Positions 52,287 through 62,324 of a stretch of 64,000 nt of DNA are shown here, piece after piece (position 1 is the stretch's first letter; each line of letters opens with the position of its first letter). The notes beneath the pieces are model-generated. The model searched no databases and was not told the DNA's origin. It saw only the letters and a program-made list of their open reading frames with translations. The stretch comes from Sphingomonas faeni (GTDB taxonomy: Bacteria; Pseudomonadota; Alphaproteobacteria; Sphingomonadales; Sphingomonadaceae), in assembly GCF_003053745.1 (NCBI RefSeq), contig NZ_QAYE01000002.1:62001-126000 (forward strand), read 5' to 3'. Position numbers and translations under genes: made by a program.

Positions 52287-52916
52287 ATGGGCGGAATTAC
52301 GGGCGCGACGAGTGGCAAGTTCATCCTCATGGCAGCAACCTTGCTGTTCCACGGCCGGGTCGACAATGCGCGAACCACGATCGCGATCGTGCCCGGCGCG
52401 CCGCATTCGGCGATCAGCGAAACGCTCGCCAAACGGGTGAGGCAGGGCGCGCCGGTCAAGATCGGTATCCGCGCGGAATATTTCCGTGCCTCGATCACGG
52501 GGGTCGAGACCGATCCGGGGCAGGGCGCAGACGTCCGGATCGGGCAGGACATCCTCGACGCCAACCCGATCGAGATCGACTTCGCGCATCATCAATTGCG
52601 ACTTTTGCTGGCCGGAGATGCGAAGCGCGCCGAACGCGGTATGACGCCGATCCCCGTCACGCGTGAGGCCGACGGTACGATGACGGTCCCACTTCGGATC
52701 GATGACGCTGCGCCTACCGCCGCGCTGCTGGATCTCCTGCGTCCGACCGGTGTGGTGGCACTTGTCGCGAGTACCAAGAGCATCGCACTCGGACCGGTGG
52801 CGCTGAACACGGCGGACGTCTCGGTCGGCGCGAAGCCGTCGGTAGGCCTCGGCGCGTTCGCCAAGACCCGTGTGATCTTCGATCTTGGTCATGGTCGGAT
52901 CTGGGTCGCCGCGTAA
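52287..52916 (+). CDS. Retropepsin-like protein with degenerate active site
   Basis: 209 aa, two bases after the OMF stop, with AGGAGA upstream, so it is part of the RND operon. The sequence looks like two retropepsin-type beta repeats: ARTTIAIVPGAPHSAISETL (about 26-45) and PTAALLDLLRPTGVVALVAS (about 134-153), with VRIGQDILDANPIEIDFAHH between them. The catalytic D-T/S-G triad is missing in both: the first has VPG and the second DLL. There is no signal peptide. It resembles aspartyl-protease-like proteins next to efflux genes, but catalysis is doubtful and the role unknown. Recognition is by pattern only. Confidence 0.6.
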   Translation: MGGITGATSGKFILMAATLLFHGRVDNARTTIAIVPGAPHSAISETLAKRVRQGAPVKIGIRAEYFRASITGVETDPGQGADVRIGQDILDANPIEIDFAHHQLRLLLAGDAKRAERGMTPIPVTREADGTMTVPLRIDDAAPTAALLDLLRPTGVVALVASTKSIALGPVALNTADVSVGAKPSVGLGAFAKTRVIFDLGHGRIWVAA

Positions 52917-53112
52917 CCGAGCCCGTCTTGCCGATCGATCATAGTCGGGACCAGATCAATTCCGTAGCGTTCGGTCAGCCGAGGTCAGCTCCGTGACGAA
53001 ACACGTCAGGTTGTAGCGGTTTAGTTTGAGCCGATACGTTATAGGGTGGCAACACTGCTTCGACGGCTACCTTGCCGGTATCGCTCGCTGCCGTGAACTG
53101 ACCGCTGAAGGT

Positions 53113-54174
53113 TCAGGGGAAGGCTGCGGCGAGGCATTGCAGCGCGGCCGCGTAATAGTCGGTGGCGAGCGTATCGGGGGGGGGCGTGCCGAGCGTGCGG
53201 CTCACCACTGCGCGACCGCCGACGGACAGGGGGTATTCGGCGACCTGCCCCGACACCACGTCTGTCCAGGCAGGGATGCGGTCCGCGGGCATCGATCGCC
53301 ACCAGGATCGGATCGGCTCGACCAGCGCGCTGCGGCCCGACACGCTGGCGAACAGCGGCACGCGGATGGCGTCGAAGCCGAACCGTGGCGGCTTGTCCGC
53401 AGCGGGGGCGATGGCACCTGTGTTGGAGACGTCGATCCAGTCGGTCGGCAAGCGGTGTGCGCCGAACCGTGCGGCGGCGATCAGAGCCTCGCCGTCGGTG
53501 ATGACCCGTCGCCAGACCGCCGCGTTGCCGGTCTTCGCGAACAGGTCGAGCGCCGGCCAGACGTAGTAGCAGGGGTTGATCGTCGTTCGTGCCGCGGTCG
53601 AGAACCCGTCCAGCCCCGGCAATAACAGCATCCGCCCGCCGACCGTCTTGACCAGACGGGTGCCGATCGCATCGACGATCGCCCGCGACCGCGCCGCGTA
53701 GCGTGGCTCGCGCCACCGGTTCGCCGCCTTTGACAATGCGTAGGCGATGAGAAGGTCGCCATCGGTCGCGTTGTTGCGATCGGCTACGGGATTGGCGGCG
53801 CGCGGATCGTAGCGCCAGACGTAGAGCGCGACGTCTGGCCGGGCGAGTTTTGCTTCGGTCCAGGCGAGAATCTTGTCGAACGCCACGCGATCGCCCGCTC
53901 CCTGAGCCAGCAACAGGCCATAGCTCTGGCCTTCGCTGTGGCTGACCCCCCCATTGCCGTTGTCGACGATCCGGCCGTCCTCGGCCATGAACCGCTGTTT
54001 GAAGGTCGCCCAGTTCACGCCGTTCGCCGCGCCGGTCGCAGGCAGAGTCCTTGGTTCGACTGCTGCGCTATTCTCTGTCGTGAGCGTTCGGTCTTCCGGT
54101 ACGCGTGCCTTGCTGCATCCGGCGATGGCCAGACCGGCCATTCCCGCCATGACGTGTCGACGATCAACGTCCAT
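53113..54174 (-). CDS. bcsZ: BcsZ, GH8 endo-beta-1,4-glucanase of the cellulose operon
   Basis: 353 aa. A lipoprotein-like signal (MAGMAGLAIAGCSKA) directs it to the periplasm. The GH8 core has WATFKQRFMAEDGRIVDNGN, the catalytic-region SHSEGQSYGLLLAQGAGDRV (Glu as probable acid), YVWRYDPRAANPVADRNNAT with DGDLLIAYAL, and TTINPCYYVWPALDLFAKTG. Cellulose operons usually encode such an enzyme, which trims or untangles nascent glucan. The start overlaps the bcsD end by 11 bases, so it is the last gene of the operon. Confidence 0.92.
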   Translation of the reverse strand: MDVDRRHVMAGMAGLAIAGCSKARVPEDRTLTTENSAAVEPRTLPATGAANGVNWATFKQRFMAEDGRIVDNGNGGVSHSEGQSYGLLLAQGAGDRVAFDKILAWTEAKLARPDVALYVWRYDPRAANPVADRNNATDGDLLIAYALSKAANRWREPRYAARSRAIVDAIGTRLVKTVGGRMLLLPGLDGFSTAARTTINPCYYVWPALDLFAKTGNAAVWRRVITDGEALIAAARFGAHRLPTDWIDVSNTGAIAPAADKPPRFGFDAIRVPLFASVSGRSALVEPIRSWWRSMPADRIPAWTDVVSGQVAEYPLSVGGRAVVSRTLGTPPPDTLATDYYAAALQCLAAAFP

Positions 54175-54619
54175 GCTTCAGTCGTGCCTCCGTATCGCTC
54201 CACCACAGGGTGCGTGTCGTTAGATCGGCGCCGCTGCCGAGCGTATGCAACCAAGCGTCATACGCCCCCTCCAGCAACGGTCGCAGCGTCTGTTCGGTTG
54301 CACCGCCGAGAACCGGCGCCAGCCGCCGGGCGAAGCCGGTATGCGTGATCAGCAGGCCGTCCTCGGCGAGTTCGAACCGCACTTCGCCGCAGTCATGCTC
54401 GCGCCACAGCCGATTTATCGAGGCGGCGAGCGCAGCGATATCCTGCGCGTCGCCGACCGGATGCGCGCCTGCGATCCGTGCGCCGACCGCGCGAAAGAAC
54501 GCGCGGCGCTGCGCGGTGGTGGCGCCACCCCCGACTTCGGCGATGATGCTGCCCAGCAACAGGGAGGCGGCGGTGGTCTCGGTCGCGTTGTCAGTGGACC
54601 ATTCACTCATCGCGTTCAT
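54164..54619 (-). CDS. bcsD: BcsD, periplasmic cellulose synthase subunit D
   Basis: 151 aa (Komagataeibacter BcsD is about 156). Features matching BcsD include LLLGSIIAEVGGGATTAQRR near the start, GARIAGAHPVGDAQDIAALA, a mid ALAASINRLWREHDCGEVRF and the C-terminal EGAYDAWLHTLGSGADLTTR. BcsD forms periplasmic octamers that help align cellulose chains into ordered fibrils in crystalline-cellulose producers. Its start overlaps the bcsC stop (ATGA). Confidence 0.88.
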   Translation of the reverse strand: MNAMSEWSTDNATETTAASLLLGSIIAEVGGGATTAQRRAFFRAVGARIAGAHPVGDAQDIAALAASINRLWREHDCGEVRFELAEDGLLITHTGFARRLAPVLGGATEQTLRPLLEGAYDAWLHTLGSGADLTTRTLWWSDTEARLKHGR

Positions 54620-57600
54620 TTGGTTCCCCCCAGGGACTGGCGCAATTCGAAAGTCGATCGGTAGTCGTCATAGGTCCCGAACGTGTTGGCGCTGGCCGAA
54701 GCACCGATCCGGGTGTTCGGGTTCAGGCGATAGAACAACGATCCATCCGCCGAAAAGGCGAAACCGGTGTTGCTCAGGCTGTCGTAATAGGACCGGACGT
54801 CGGTGTTCCGTGCCTTCAACGCATCGAGTTCGGCCTGTGCGTTCGGATCAGTCGGATAGATCGGCGCACGATCCTGTTCGAAGCTCTGATAGCCCGGCGC
54901 GACGCCCAGGCGCCCCTCCCACCGTGTCGAGTTGTACGCGTAGCGGATCGGCAGGCTCATGCTGAGGAAGCTCTGCGGGCTGAAATAGCCGCCATGCCCG
55001 TAGGTGAAGTAGTTCTGGTTGTTGTCGAACGCCTGCCAGTTGAGGTTGAGGCCGCCGGTGAGCGTCGAATGCCCGTCCCGATAGAGCGGAAGGTAGCCAC
55101 CGGCATTTGCCTGGTACCCGCGGTTTCGGCGGACGTTCTCGCCGGTGTAGCGATAGCCAGAGACATCGGCGTAGACGCCCGTCCCTTCGTCGTCCCACGA
55201 CAGCGACGCGCCGCCGCCGGTCCGCATGACCTGGCCCCAGCGTTCACCCGTGACGGGATCGCGCGTGCCCGCATAGGACACGACGCTGTCCGTGACCGGC
55301 TCGCGCTTGACCCAGCCCTGCGCCGACACCGTACGCGAGATCTTGGGTTTCCCGGTGAAGCCCCACGTCACTTCGGTATTGTCGAACCCGATCGGCGTCG
55401 ATCCGACCTCGATCCGGACGCCAGGGCTGTCGTATGATGCCGCGACCGCGACGCCGGACGCGTGTTGCGTATCGGCCTGCACCAGCGCGGAGGGCAATGC
55501 GTTGACGATGCCTTGCGCCTCCGGCGTGGCGTTGCGGCCGAACCGAGCGAGCGCGGAGCCGGTCGGGCGGCCGGAGTCGATCACGACCGGTGTCGCCGAG
55601 ACGGAGACGCGACCGCCGGCGACACCCGTGGAGAGCGTCGCGGTACCCGACAGTTCGCGCAGTTCGCTCAGACCGGTCTCGCCCGAACGCTCGCGGAACC
55701 CGAGCTTCATTTCCGCACGGGGGCCGGTGTCGTCGCTCAGCCGGGCAATATCGTCGCGCAGGCGGATGAGCGTGGCATCGCCGCCTGCAACGCCGGCCTG
55801 AGGCACCGCGCCGTTCGAGGATGCGTAGCCGCCGGGCGCAAAGCCCGTTGGTACCGGAACGCCGGGCGAGCCTGCGCCGTATCCGGGTGCCACGGTGAAA
55901 GCCATCGGCGTCGAAGAGCGGCCGGGCTTGGAAGTCGGGATCGGCCCGGCGCTCAATGCGAACGGGTTTGCGGCGACGACGGGCGCCTGTTCCACCTGGC
56001 GGAAGGGATTGCCCGAGCCCATGCCCGCGGCGAACGGGTTGGCCCCGCTCAGCGTGACGCCGCTGCCGGAGCGCGCGACATAGGCCGTTTCGGCGCGGCG
56101 CAGATAGCGTTTCGCCGCCCCGCGGTCGCCGCGGGCCTGCTCCATCTGGCCGGCAGCGGCGTAGATCTCGTAGTCGTCTGGATAGGCGGCGAGCGCGCGG
56201 TCGACGGTGGCGGTGGCGACGTCATGACTACCGCCGGCCCCTGCGCTGCCGATCAAGCCGATCAGCGCGCCCTTGTCCCGTGGATTTGCGGCGAGCACCA
56301 TCTGATACGTCTGTGCAGCCTGAGACGGCATGTCGCCCGACTGGTACAGTCGGCCGAGCGCCCCCAGCACGTCCGCATTGCCTGGCGACGCAGCCCATGC
56401 CTGTTGCAGCAGGTCGAATGCCTGCGCGTTCTGGCCCGCCAGACGCATCCGGTCCGCCTGCGACGACGCGGCAATCCCCTCGAGCCGGGCAATCGCTGGC
56501 GCTGCGGAGGCAGACCCCGCCGATGCCGTTCGCGCGCGGTCGATGGCGCTGGCGACCGCAGCATCCTGTCCGGTCCGTGCCAGTACGCGGACGATCGGCT
56601 CATAATCCGCCGCCGTCGCCGGGCTTGCGGCTAGCGCGCGCTCGGCAAGCGGGACGGCGCCGGCCTGATCGCCCAGATCGTTCAGACCGCCGGCGATCGA
56701 CGCGAGCGACGCTGCGCTGAGCGTCGGGGTCATGCCGATCTGGCGCAACGTCGCGATCGCCTCGCCGCCACGGCCTTGCGCCGCGATCGCCTTGGCGCGC
56801 GCGACGGCGGAATCGACGGCGATCTGTGCCTCGAACCGCCGGATCGCCGGAGTCTTCTGCGCCTCGGTCAGTCGCGACAGCAGCGACGTCGCCTGTGCCT
56901 GTCGACCGCGCTCGTTGTGGAGCATCGCCGCCGCGTAGAGCGCGTCGGCGGTACCGATCGTCTGGATCGACTGGATCAGCGCCTCGGCCTCGGGCGCACG
57001 GCCCTGCCCGATCATGTACCGCGCGTATTCGTAGCGGATCCACGGGTCCGCGGGGTCGAGCATCAGCCCGCGTTGGAACAGGGCATCCGCCTTCGCCGGG
57101 TCGCCGTGCGTGGCGGCCTGCAACGCATCGTTGCGCACCACGCGGCTTTCGAGTTGGGCTGCACTGCCGCCGGCGGATCCTGCTTGCCGTGCGAGATCGG
57201 CCGAGTCGGCATAGCGACCCTGGCGTTCGTAGATGTCCGCCAGCAACGCCAGTGCGGGGCCGCGATCCTTGACGCTGGTACGGGCGAGCGCCTCGGCCTG
57301 GATCTGTGCGCCGACGACATCGCCGGCGGCTAGCCGCGCGCGGGCGTCGTCGAGCCCGGCGTAGAATTGCGCGGATGCCAAGGCTTCTGACCAGCGCGCC
57401 CGATTGCCGCGTGCCGAAGCGCGCGACAGGAGTTCGGCGGACTCGGCGAAGCGCGACTGCCGTAGCCGAACGACGCCGAGGCCACCTGCCGCGTCGGCAT
57501 CGTTGCGGTTGTTCGCCAGCGCCGCCTCGAACTGGCGCTGCGCCTGCACGAGATCGCCCTGTTCGAGCGAGCGGAAGCCTGCCGCGCGGGAATCGCTGCC

Positions 57601-57975
57601 GCGGTCGGATGGCATCGGTGCTGCTCTGCGGGCCGGGGCTGGTACCGAAACCGCGCGCGATGCGGTTGTGGGCGTCGGTGCAGGCCCGGTCATGCCCGCC
57701 GGAGCCGGCGCGGGCGCCCTGCTCGGTCGTGCGGCGGGTGCCGCAGCCGGGGCGCTCGACGTCGACAAGGCGCGGCGAGCCTCGGCGTTCGACGGATCGA
57801 TCGCGAGTGCGCGGCGATACGCGGTCCGCGCGAGATCAGCCCGGCCACGCGACTGCCAATACCGCCCTTGCTGGACGAGCGCGCCAACACCGGCAACTTG
57901 TGCCACCGCAGGCTGGACGAGGAGCGGCGACGCGATCCCCGCGGTCAGCAGCGCGAGCGTGGTGAAGCGGATCAT
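54616..57975 (-). CDS. bcsC: BcsC, TPR and outer-membrane porin for cellulose export
   Basis: 1119 aa. A signal peptide (FTTLALLTAGIASPLLVQPA) is followed by a long TPR array (about 35-700: RADLARTAYRRALAIDPSNA, FDLLQQAWAASPGNADVLGA), a Pro/Gly-rich linker and a C-terminal beta-barrel (about 800-1119: GRVSVSATPVVIDSGRPTGS, GQVMRTGGGASLSWDDEGTG, LFYRLNPNTRIGASASANTF). BcsC scaffolds the periplasm and forms the cellulose pore. The start overlaps the bcsAB stop (ATGA). Length and architecture are normal for the family. Confidence 0.93.
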   Translation of the reverse strand: MIRFTTLALLTAGIASPLLVQPAVAQVAGVGALVQQGRYWQSRGRADLARTAYRRALAIDPSNAEARRALSTSSAPAAAPAARPSRAPAPAPAGMTGPAPTPTTASRAVSVPAPARRAAPMPSDRGSDSRAAGFRSLEQGDLVQAQRQFEAALANNRNDADAAGGLGVVRLRQSRFAESAELLSRASARGNRARWSEALASAQFYAGLDDARARLAAGDVVGAQIQAEALARTSVKDRGPALALLADIYERQGRYADSADLARQAGSAGGSAAQLESRVVRNDALQAATHGDPAKADALFQRGLMLDPADPWIRYEYARYMIGQGRAPEAEALIQSIQTIGTADALYAAAMLHNERGRQAQATSLLSRLTEAQKTPAIRRFEAQIAVDSAVARAKAIAAQGRGGEAIATLRQIGMTPTLSAASLASIAGGLNDLGDQAGAVPLAERALAASPATAADYEPIVRVLARTGQDAAVASAIDRARTASAGSASAAPAIARLEGIAASSQADRMRLAGQNAQAFDLLQQAWAASPGNADVLGALGRLYQSGDMPSQAAQTYQMVLAANPRDKGALIGLIGSAGAGGSHDVATATVDRALAAYPDDYEIYAAAGQMEQARGDRGAAKRYLRRAETAYVARSGSGVTLSGANPFAAGMGSGNPFRQVEQAPVVAANPFALSAGPIPTSKPGRSSTPMAFTVAPGYGAGSPGVPVPTGFAPGGYASSNGAVPQAGVAGGDATLIRLRDDIARLSDDTGPRAEMKLGFRERSGETGLSELRELSGTATLSTGVAGGRVSVSATPVVIDSGRPTGSALARFGRNATPEAQGIVNALPSALVQADTQHASGVAVAASYDSPGVRIEVGSTPIGFDNTEVTWGFTGKPKISRTVSAQGWVKREPVTDSVVSYAGTRDPVTGERWGQVMRTGGGASLSWDDEGTGVYADVSGYRYTGENVRRNRGYQANAGGYLPLYRDGHSTLTGGLNLNWQAFDNNQNYFTYGHGGYFSPQSFLSMSLPIRYAYNSTRWEGRLGVAPGYQSFEQDRAPIYPTDPNAQAELDALKARNTDVRSYYDSLSNTGFAFSADGSLFYRLNPNTRIGASASANTFGTYDDYRSTFELRQSLGGTK

Positions 57976-60900
57976 GCCGCGTCCTCCGACCCGAGCCGGC
58001 GACGTTGCTGGCGCACCAGCAGCAGGTACAATGGCCCCGCCAGCAGCAGCGCGATCAGCAGCCCGCTCAGCGCCATCAGCAACGGCCGCTCGCTGAACCA
58101 CCAGCCGATCCGCATCCACATCGGCAGCGATCCCGACCAATAGGTCTGGCCGACCGCGAAGCTGCGCATGCCCTCGCCATTGGTCACCGACAGGTCACCC
58201 TGGACCTGCGCGTTGATCCGCTGTTCGGCGAGACCCTGCACCAGTTCGGGCAGGTCGGCGGTATTGGTGCTCATCACCGCCACCACCGTCCGCGCCGCAT
58301 CATAGGGCGAGCGGAAGCTGACGAACCCGTCAAACCGTTCGGCCGTGGTCAGGAACGCGTTGGTCTCGCCGACGTCGCTCGCGCCATATGGCGAGATCAG
58401 CCCGAAGACGCGTTCGATCGGATTGCGTTCGACGACGCGCAGTCTGCCATTCTCGATCCGCACCGGCGCACCGGCGAACAGCGCGGTCGCGCCGGCGGTC
58501 CGTGGAATGCCGATGACCAGCACGTCATGGCCTTCGAGCCGGTCGCCGTCCGAGGCCTGCGTGACGGTCACGCCCGTGGTGGCGGCACCGGTCGAGTCGC
58601 CGAAGCGGCCCATCATCGCCAGGAACGCCTCGACGATACCCAGGTCGGGCGAGGCGGGGACGACAACGACAGTCTCGGCAAGGTCGGGACTGATCGTGAA
58701 GGGATAGCCTGCGTTCGCGAAGGTCGCGAGGCTCGGCATCCGCTGCGCATGATAGGCGTGCGTCAGGTCGATCGCGCTGTCCGGGTCGATCGCGACATGG
58801 ACGTTCTCGGGCAGCGTGCCCTCGCACTTCTTCTTGGTGCCAAGGATCAGGTTGTAATCGAAGATCAACTCGTTCTGCCCGAACAGATTGTAGTTCGGCA
58901 GTTCGACCTTGGCGCGAGCCTGGCTCGACGATGCGCCGTCCTGGCCACCGATCATCGCCTGCCACCATGCCGCGCCGGCGAGCGGCAGCGTCCGCAGATA
59001 CTGGTTGTTGATCGAGATATCGAGCCGCGACGCGCGCCGGTCGAGCCATGTCGCCGACGGATAGCGATAGCGCAGGTCGAGCGATGCGCCACCCCGTGGC
59101 CAGAAGAACAGGTCGGGCGCGGTCCGGAACGCCGCCGTGAGCGGGCCCGGTGGCAGGCCGACGCCCTGCAGGGCGCGTGGGTCCATGATCTCGCCGAGCT
59201 TCACCGCACGGTCCGAGCGGAGCCAGCGGGGTGCGGCGTAGCGCGCATAGGTCGGGATGCGGACGCCGTCGAACGACGCCGCGGCGCCACCGATCGTGCC
59301 GCGGCCGGTGGCGAGCGCGGCGGCGGCAAGCTTCAGTTCGCGCTCGTCGCGGCCCGTTACCAGCAGCAGCTGGCCAAAACCGTCGAACGGGTTGCGGATG
59401 ACCTGCGCCGATGGCCCGGTGATGTTGGGCACGTAGCTGCCGACGCGCATGCCGGGACGCAGGAAGACGATCGCATTGCCGCGCGGGATGCGGTCATAGC
59501 TCGGCTTGAACGCGAACCCGCGATAGCTGGCCAGCCGTCCGAACCAGGATGCGACGCTGGCCGCGGCCTCGAGTTCGCCATTCGACGGCGCCGCACCGAA
59601 CACGAACGGCAGGTTGAGCGGCAGATTGTCCGCGCGATCGAAGAATGGCGATGGCAGGCGGGCGAGGTCCGCCCCGAGCGGCAGACGCTGGATCGTCAGG
59701 TCGAGCGCCGAGCGCGTATTGCTGACGTTCGCCCAGAGCGAGCTGTGGAACGGATCTTCGCAATCGCGGGTGTAGTGACCGATCAGGCGCAGGTTGAGCT
59801 GGTTGTCGCCCGGCAGGAACAGCGCGGGATTGACCGCCATCGTGAGCTGCTGTCCGCCGGCACCGTCGGGTGTGAGCCGAACGGTGCGGACGACTTCGCC
59901 GTTCAGGATCACCACGAACTGGCTCAGGTCCGGCAGCAATGCAGGCGACCAGGCAAGCGCCAGCGTCAAATTGGCCGCGGTGACGACCTCGTTGCTGCGA
60001 AGACCAAACGGGATCGCGATCTCGCCGCGCGTGCCGGCGAGGCGGATCGCGCTGCGAATACGCAGGTCGCGCAGTGTGAGACGCTCCTGGCGGATACCGC
60101 CCAGTGCTTCGGGTGCGGATACCGGTACGGCCGGCGCCTGCGCCGCGACCGGCTGCGGCAGGCCGATGCTCATCACCAGCGCGGCTGCGGCCAGCGCGGC
60201 GGTTGCGGCCTTCAGCCGGGTGCGTTCGCGACGGCGTTCGGCACGGTTGAAGCCGAGCAGGCGCTTCAGCGTGACGAGATCGACGACCAAGATGTCGCGG
60301 AGCGATCGCAGCGTCGAGATCGGAGCGCGTGGCGCTTCCGGTTCCCAGGCATCGTTGCGGCCCATGACGGCGCGGACGAGTTGACGTAATTGAAGCATGT
60401 CGAGTTCCAGAAACCGCATGGTGGCCATGTTCTTGTCGACGCGTTGCGTCTGGACGGGGAGCGTGAGGATTTCGTCACCCATCGGCAGCGCGACGTGGGT
60501 GACCTCACGGTCGGCGAGCGTCACGCCGGGTGGTGCGGTGATCGCGAGGCCGCCCATCGACAGGTCGATCGTCTCCGCATCGACGACGTGGCCGTCGGCG
60601 AAATAGAGCGTCGCCGGCAACTGGACGGGGATGCGGATATATTCGCGGACCTGCCGCGTCTCGCGCGCGACCGATACGGCAGCGAGCAGGATGACGAGGC
60701 TGAAGACCGCCCACACCGTGTTCAGCACCAGCGTATCGCCCTGGATGTTGAACAGATGCGCGAAGAAGAAGTATTTGACGCACCCGAAGGCGATCCCGAA
60801 CAATACCAGCCCGATGCAGATCAGGTGTGGGCGCGCGGTCGCGGTGTCGAAATGGGTCTTGTCGAGCAGCGAGCCCTTGTCGGTGACGTTGAACTTGCCG

Positions 60901-62324
60901 CCATGCGGCCGGAACAGCGTGACGACGGTCGGCCGAACGAGGTGGAACGCCAGGATCGTCTCGTACACTTCGCCCCAGAACGGCCGGCGATCGCCGCCCT
61001 GCAACCGCCCACCCGAGACCTGCGCGCAATAGAGATGCGCGGCGGCATAGGCGAAGATCATACCGGCGGAGGCGTGGATGATGTTCTCGCCAAGTATCAG
61101 ATACGCCAGTGGGCTGGTCAGGAAGGCGATGCGCGGCAGCGGAAACTGGAAATGCAGCATCGCGTTCAAGTAACAAAACCGCTGCTGAAGGCTGAGACCA
61201 CGCCCGAACAGTGGATTGTCGATACGCAGGATCTGCGTCATGCCGCGTGCCCAGCGAATGCGCTGGCCGATGTGCAGCACGAGCCGCTCGGTCGCGAGCC
61301 CGGCCGACAGCCGGATGCCGAGATACGCGGTCGACCAGCCCATGCGTTGCAGGCGCAGCGCGGTGTGCGCATCCTCCGTGACGGTCTCGAACGCGAACCC
61401 GTTGGTGTCGGCAAGCGCCGCGCGGCGGATGATCGCGCACGACCCGCAGAAGAAAGCGGCGTCCCACAGATCGTTGCCGCGCTGCACCGCGCCGTAGAAC
61501 AGGTCGCCCTCGCCCGGCAGGTCGCGGACCGAGCCCAAATTGCGCTGGACCGGATCGGGCGAATAGAAGTGATGCGGCGTCTGGACGAGTGCGAGTTTCT
61601 TGTCGCGCTGGAACCAGCCGACCGTCATCTGCAGGAAGGCGCGCGTCGGCACGTGATCGCAGTCGAAGATCGCGATCAGCGAGCCCTCGGTGTTCGACAT
61701 TGCCGCGTTGAGGTTGCCCGCCTTCGCGTGGTTGTTATCGGCGCGCGTGATGTAGCTGCAGCCGACAGACCGCGCGAACGCCCGGAATTCAGGCCGGCGA
61801 CCGTCGTCGAGCAGGTAGACGTGATAGCGATCGCGCGGATAATCCATGTCGAGCGCCGCGAGCACGGTCGTTCGGACGATCTCCAGGCTTTCATTGTAGG
61901 TCGGGATATAGACGTCGACGGTCGGCCATTCGTGCGGCTCGCCCTCCGGCTCGACCGACTGGCGATCGAGCGGCCACGCGGTCTGAAGCACGCCGAGCGC
62001 GAGGATGACCCACGCGTACAGCTCGGCGAGGTACAGTCCCATGCCGAGCACCGTGCCCAGCGCGCTTTCGAATTCGAGCGTCGCGGTAGTCCGCCAGAAC
62101 AGATAGCGCGTCGATACGACCAGCGACAGCAAGGCGAGCACCAGCGTCCCGCGACGCGACTTCGATCGGCCAAGCACGATCGCGCCCAGGATCGATACAC
62201 CCGCGAAGATCCACTGCGACTTGAGGTCGAGCGGCACCGTCACGACGACCAGCGTCAACAGCGCCGCGACAACGATGCCGAGCGTATCGGCGCGAAACGC
62301 CTTGCGGACCGATCCGCGGGTCAT
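57972..62324 (-). CDS. bcsAB: Fused cellulose synthase BcsA-BcsB
   Basis: 1450 aa. The BcsA half has membrane helices and a GT2 core: DDG (D173, D174), FDCDH (D221/D223), TED (316-318) and QxxRW (Q354-W358). A PilZ domain follows with REYIR (560-564) and DLSMGG (about 596), the c-di-GMP site that opens the synthase gate. After an Arg-rich linker, a hydrophobic stretch (about 695-720, ending PQPVAAQAPA) looks like a former BcsB signal peptide kept as a membrane segment. The BcsB half follows (FVVILNGEVVRTVRLTPDG, QNELIFDYNLILGTKKKCEG) with a C-terminal helix. The fusion resembles AcsAB of Komagataeibacter. It overlaps bcsQ and bcsC by four bases each. Confidence 0.95.
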   Translation of the reverse strand: MTRGSVRKAFRADTLGIVVAALLTLVVVTVPLDLKSQWIFAGVSILGAIVLGRSKSRRGTLVLALLSLVVSTRYLFWRTTATLEFESALGTVLGMGLYLAELYAWVILALGVLQTAWPLDRQSVEPEGEPHEWPTVDVYIPTYNESLEIVRTTVLAALDMDYPRDRYHVYLLDDGRRPEFRAFARSVGCSYITRADNNHAKAGNLNAAMSNTEGSLIAIFDCDHVPTRAFLQMTVGWFQRDKKLALVQTPHHFYSPDPVQRNLGSVRDLPGEGDLFYGAVQRGNDLWDAAFFCGSCAIIRRAALADTNGFAFETVTEDAHTALRLQRMGWSTAYLGIRLSAGLATERLVLHIGQRIRWARGMTQILRIDNPLFGRGLSLQQRFCYLNAMLHFQFPLPRIAFLTSPLAYLILGENIIHASAGMIFAYAAAHLYCAQVSGGRLQGGDRRPFWGEVYETILAFHLVRPTVVTLFRPHGGKFNVTDKGSLLDKTHFDTATARPHLICIGLVLFGIAFGCVKYFFFAHLFNIQGDTLVLNTVWAVFSLVILLAAVSVARETRQVREYIRIPVQLPATLYFADGHVVDAETIDLSMGGLAITAPPGVTLADREVTHVALPMGDEILTLPVQTQRVDKNMATMRFLELDMLQLRQLVRAVMGRNDAWEPEAPRAPISTLRSLRDILVVDLVTLKRLLGFNRAERRRERTRLKAATAALAAAALVMSIGLPQPVAAQAPAVPVSAPEALGGIRQERLTLRDLRIRSAIRLAGTRGEIAIPFGLRSNEVVTAANLTLALAWSPALLPDLSQFVVILNGEVVRTVRLTPDGAGGQQLTMAVNPALFLPGDNQLNLRLIGHYTRDCEDPFHSSLWANVSNTRSALDLTIQRLPLGADLARLPSPFFDRADNLPLNLPFVFGAAPSNGELEAAASVASWFGRLASYRGFAFKPSYDRIPRGNAIVFLRPGMRVGSYVPNITGPSAQVIRNPFDGFGQLLLVTGRDERELKLAAAALATGRGTIGGAAASFDGVRIPTYARYAAPRWLRSDRAVKLGEIMDPRALQGVGLPPGPLTAAFRTAPDLFFWPRGGASLDLRYRYPSATWLDRRASRLDISINNQYLRTLPLAGAAWWQAMIGGQDGASSSQARAKVELPNYNLFGQNELIFDYNLILGTKKKCEGTLPENVHVAIDPDSAIDLTHAYHAQRMPSLATFANAGYPFTISPDLAETVVVVPASPDLGIVEAFLAMMGRFGDSTGAATTGVTVTQASDGDRLEGHDVLVIGIPRTAGATALFAGAPVRIENGRLRVVERNPIERVFGLISPYGASDVGETNAFLTTAERFDGFVSFRSPYDAARTVVAVMSTNTADLPELVQGLAEQRINAQVQGDLSVTNGEGMRSFAVGQTYWSGSLPMWMRIGWWFSERPLLMALSGLLIALLLAGPLYLLLVRQQRRRLGSEDAA

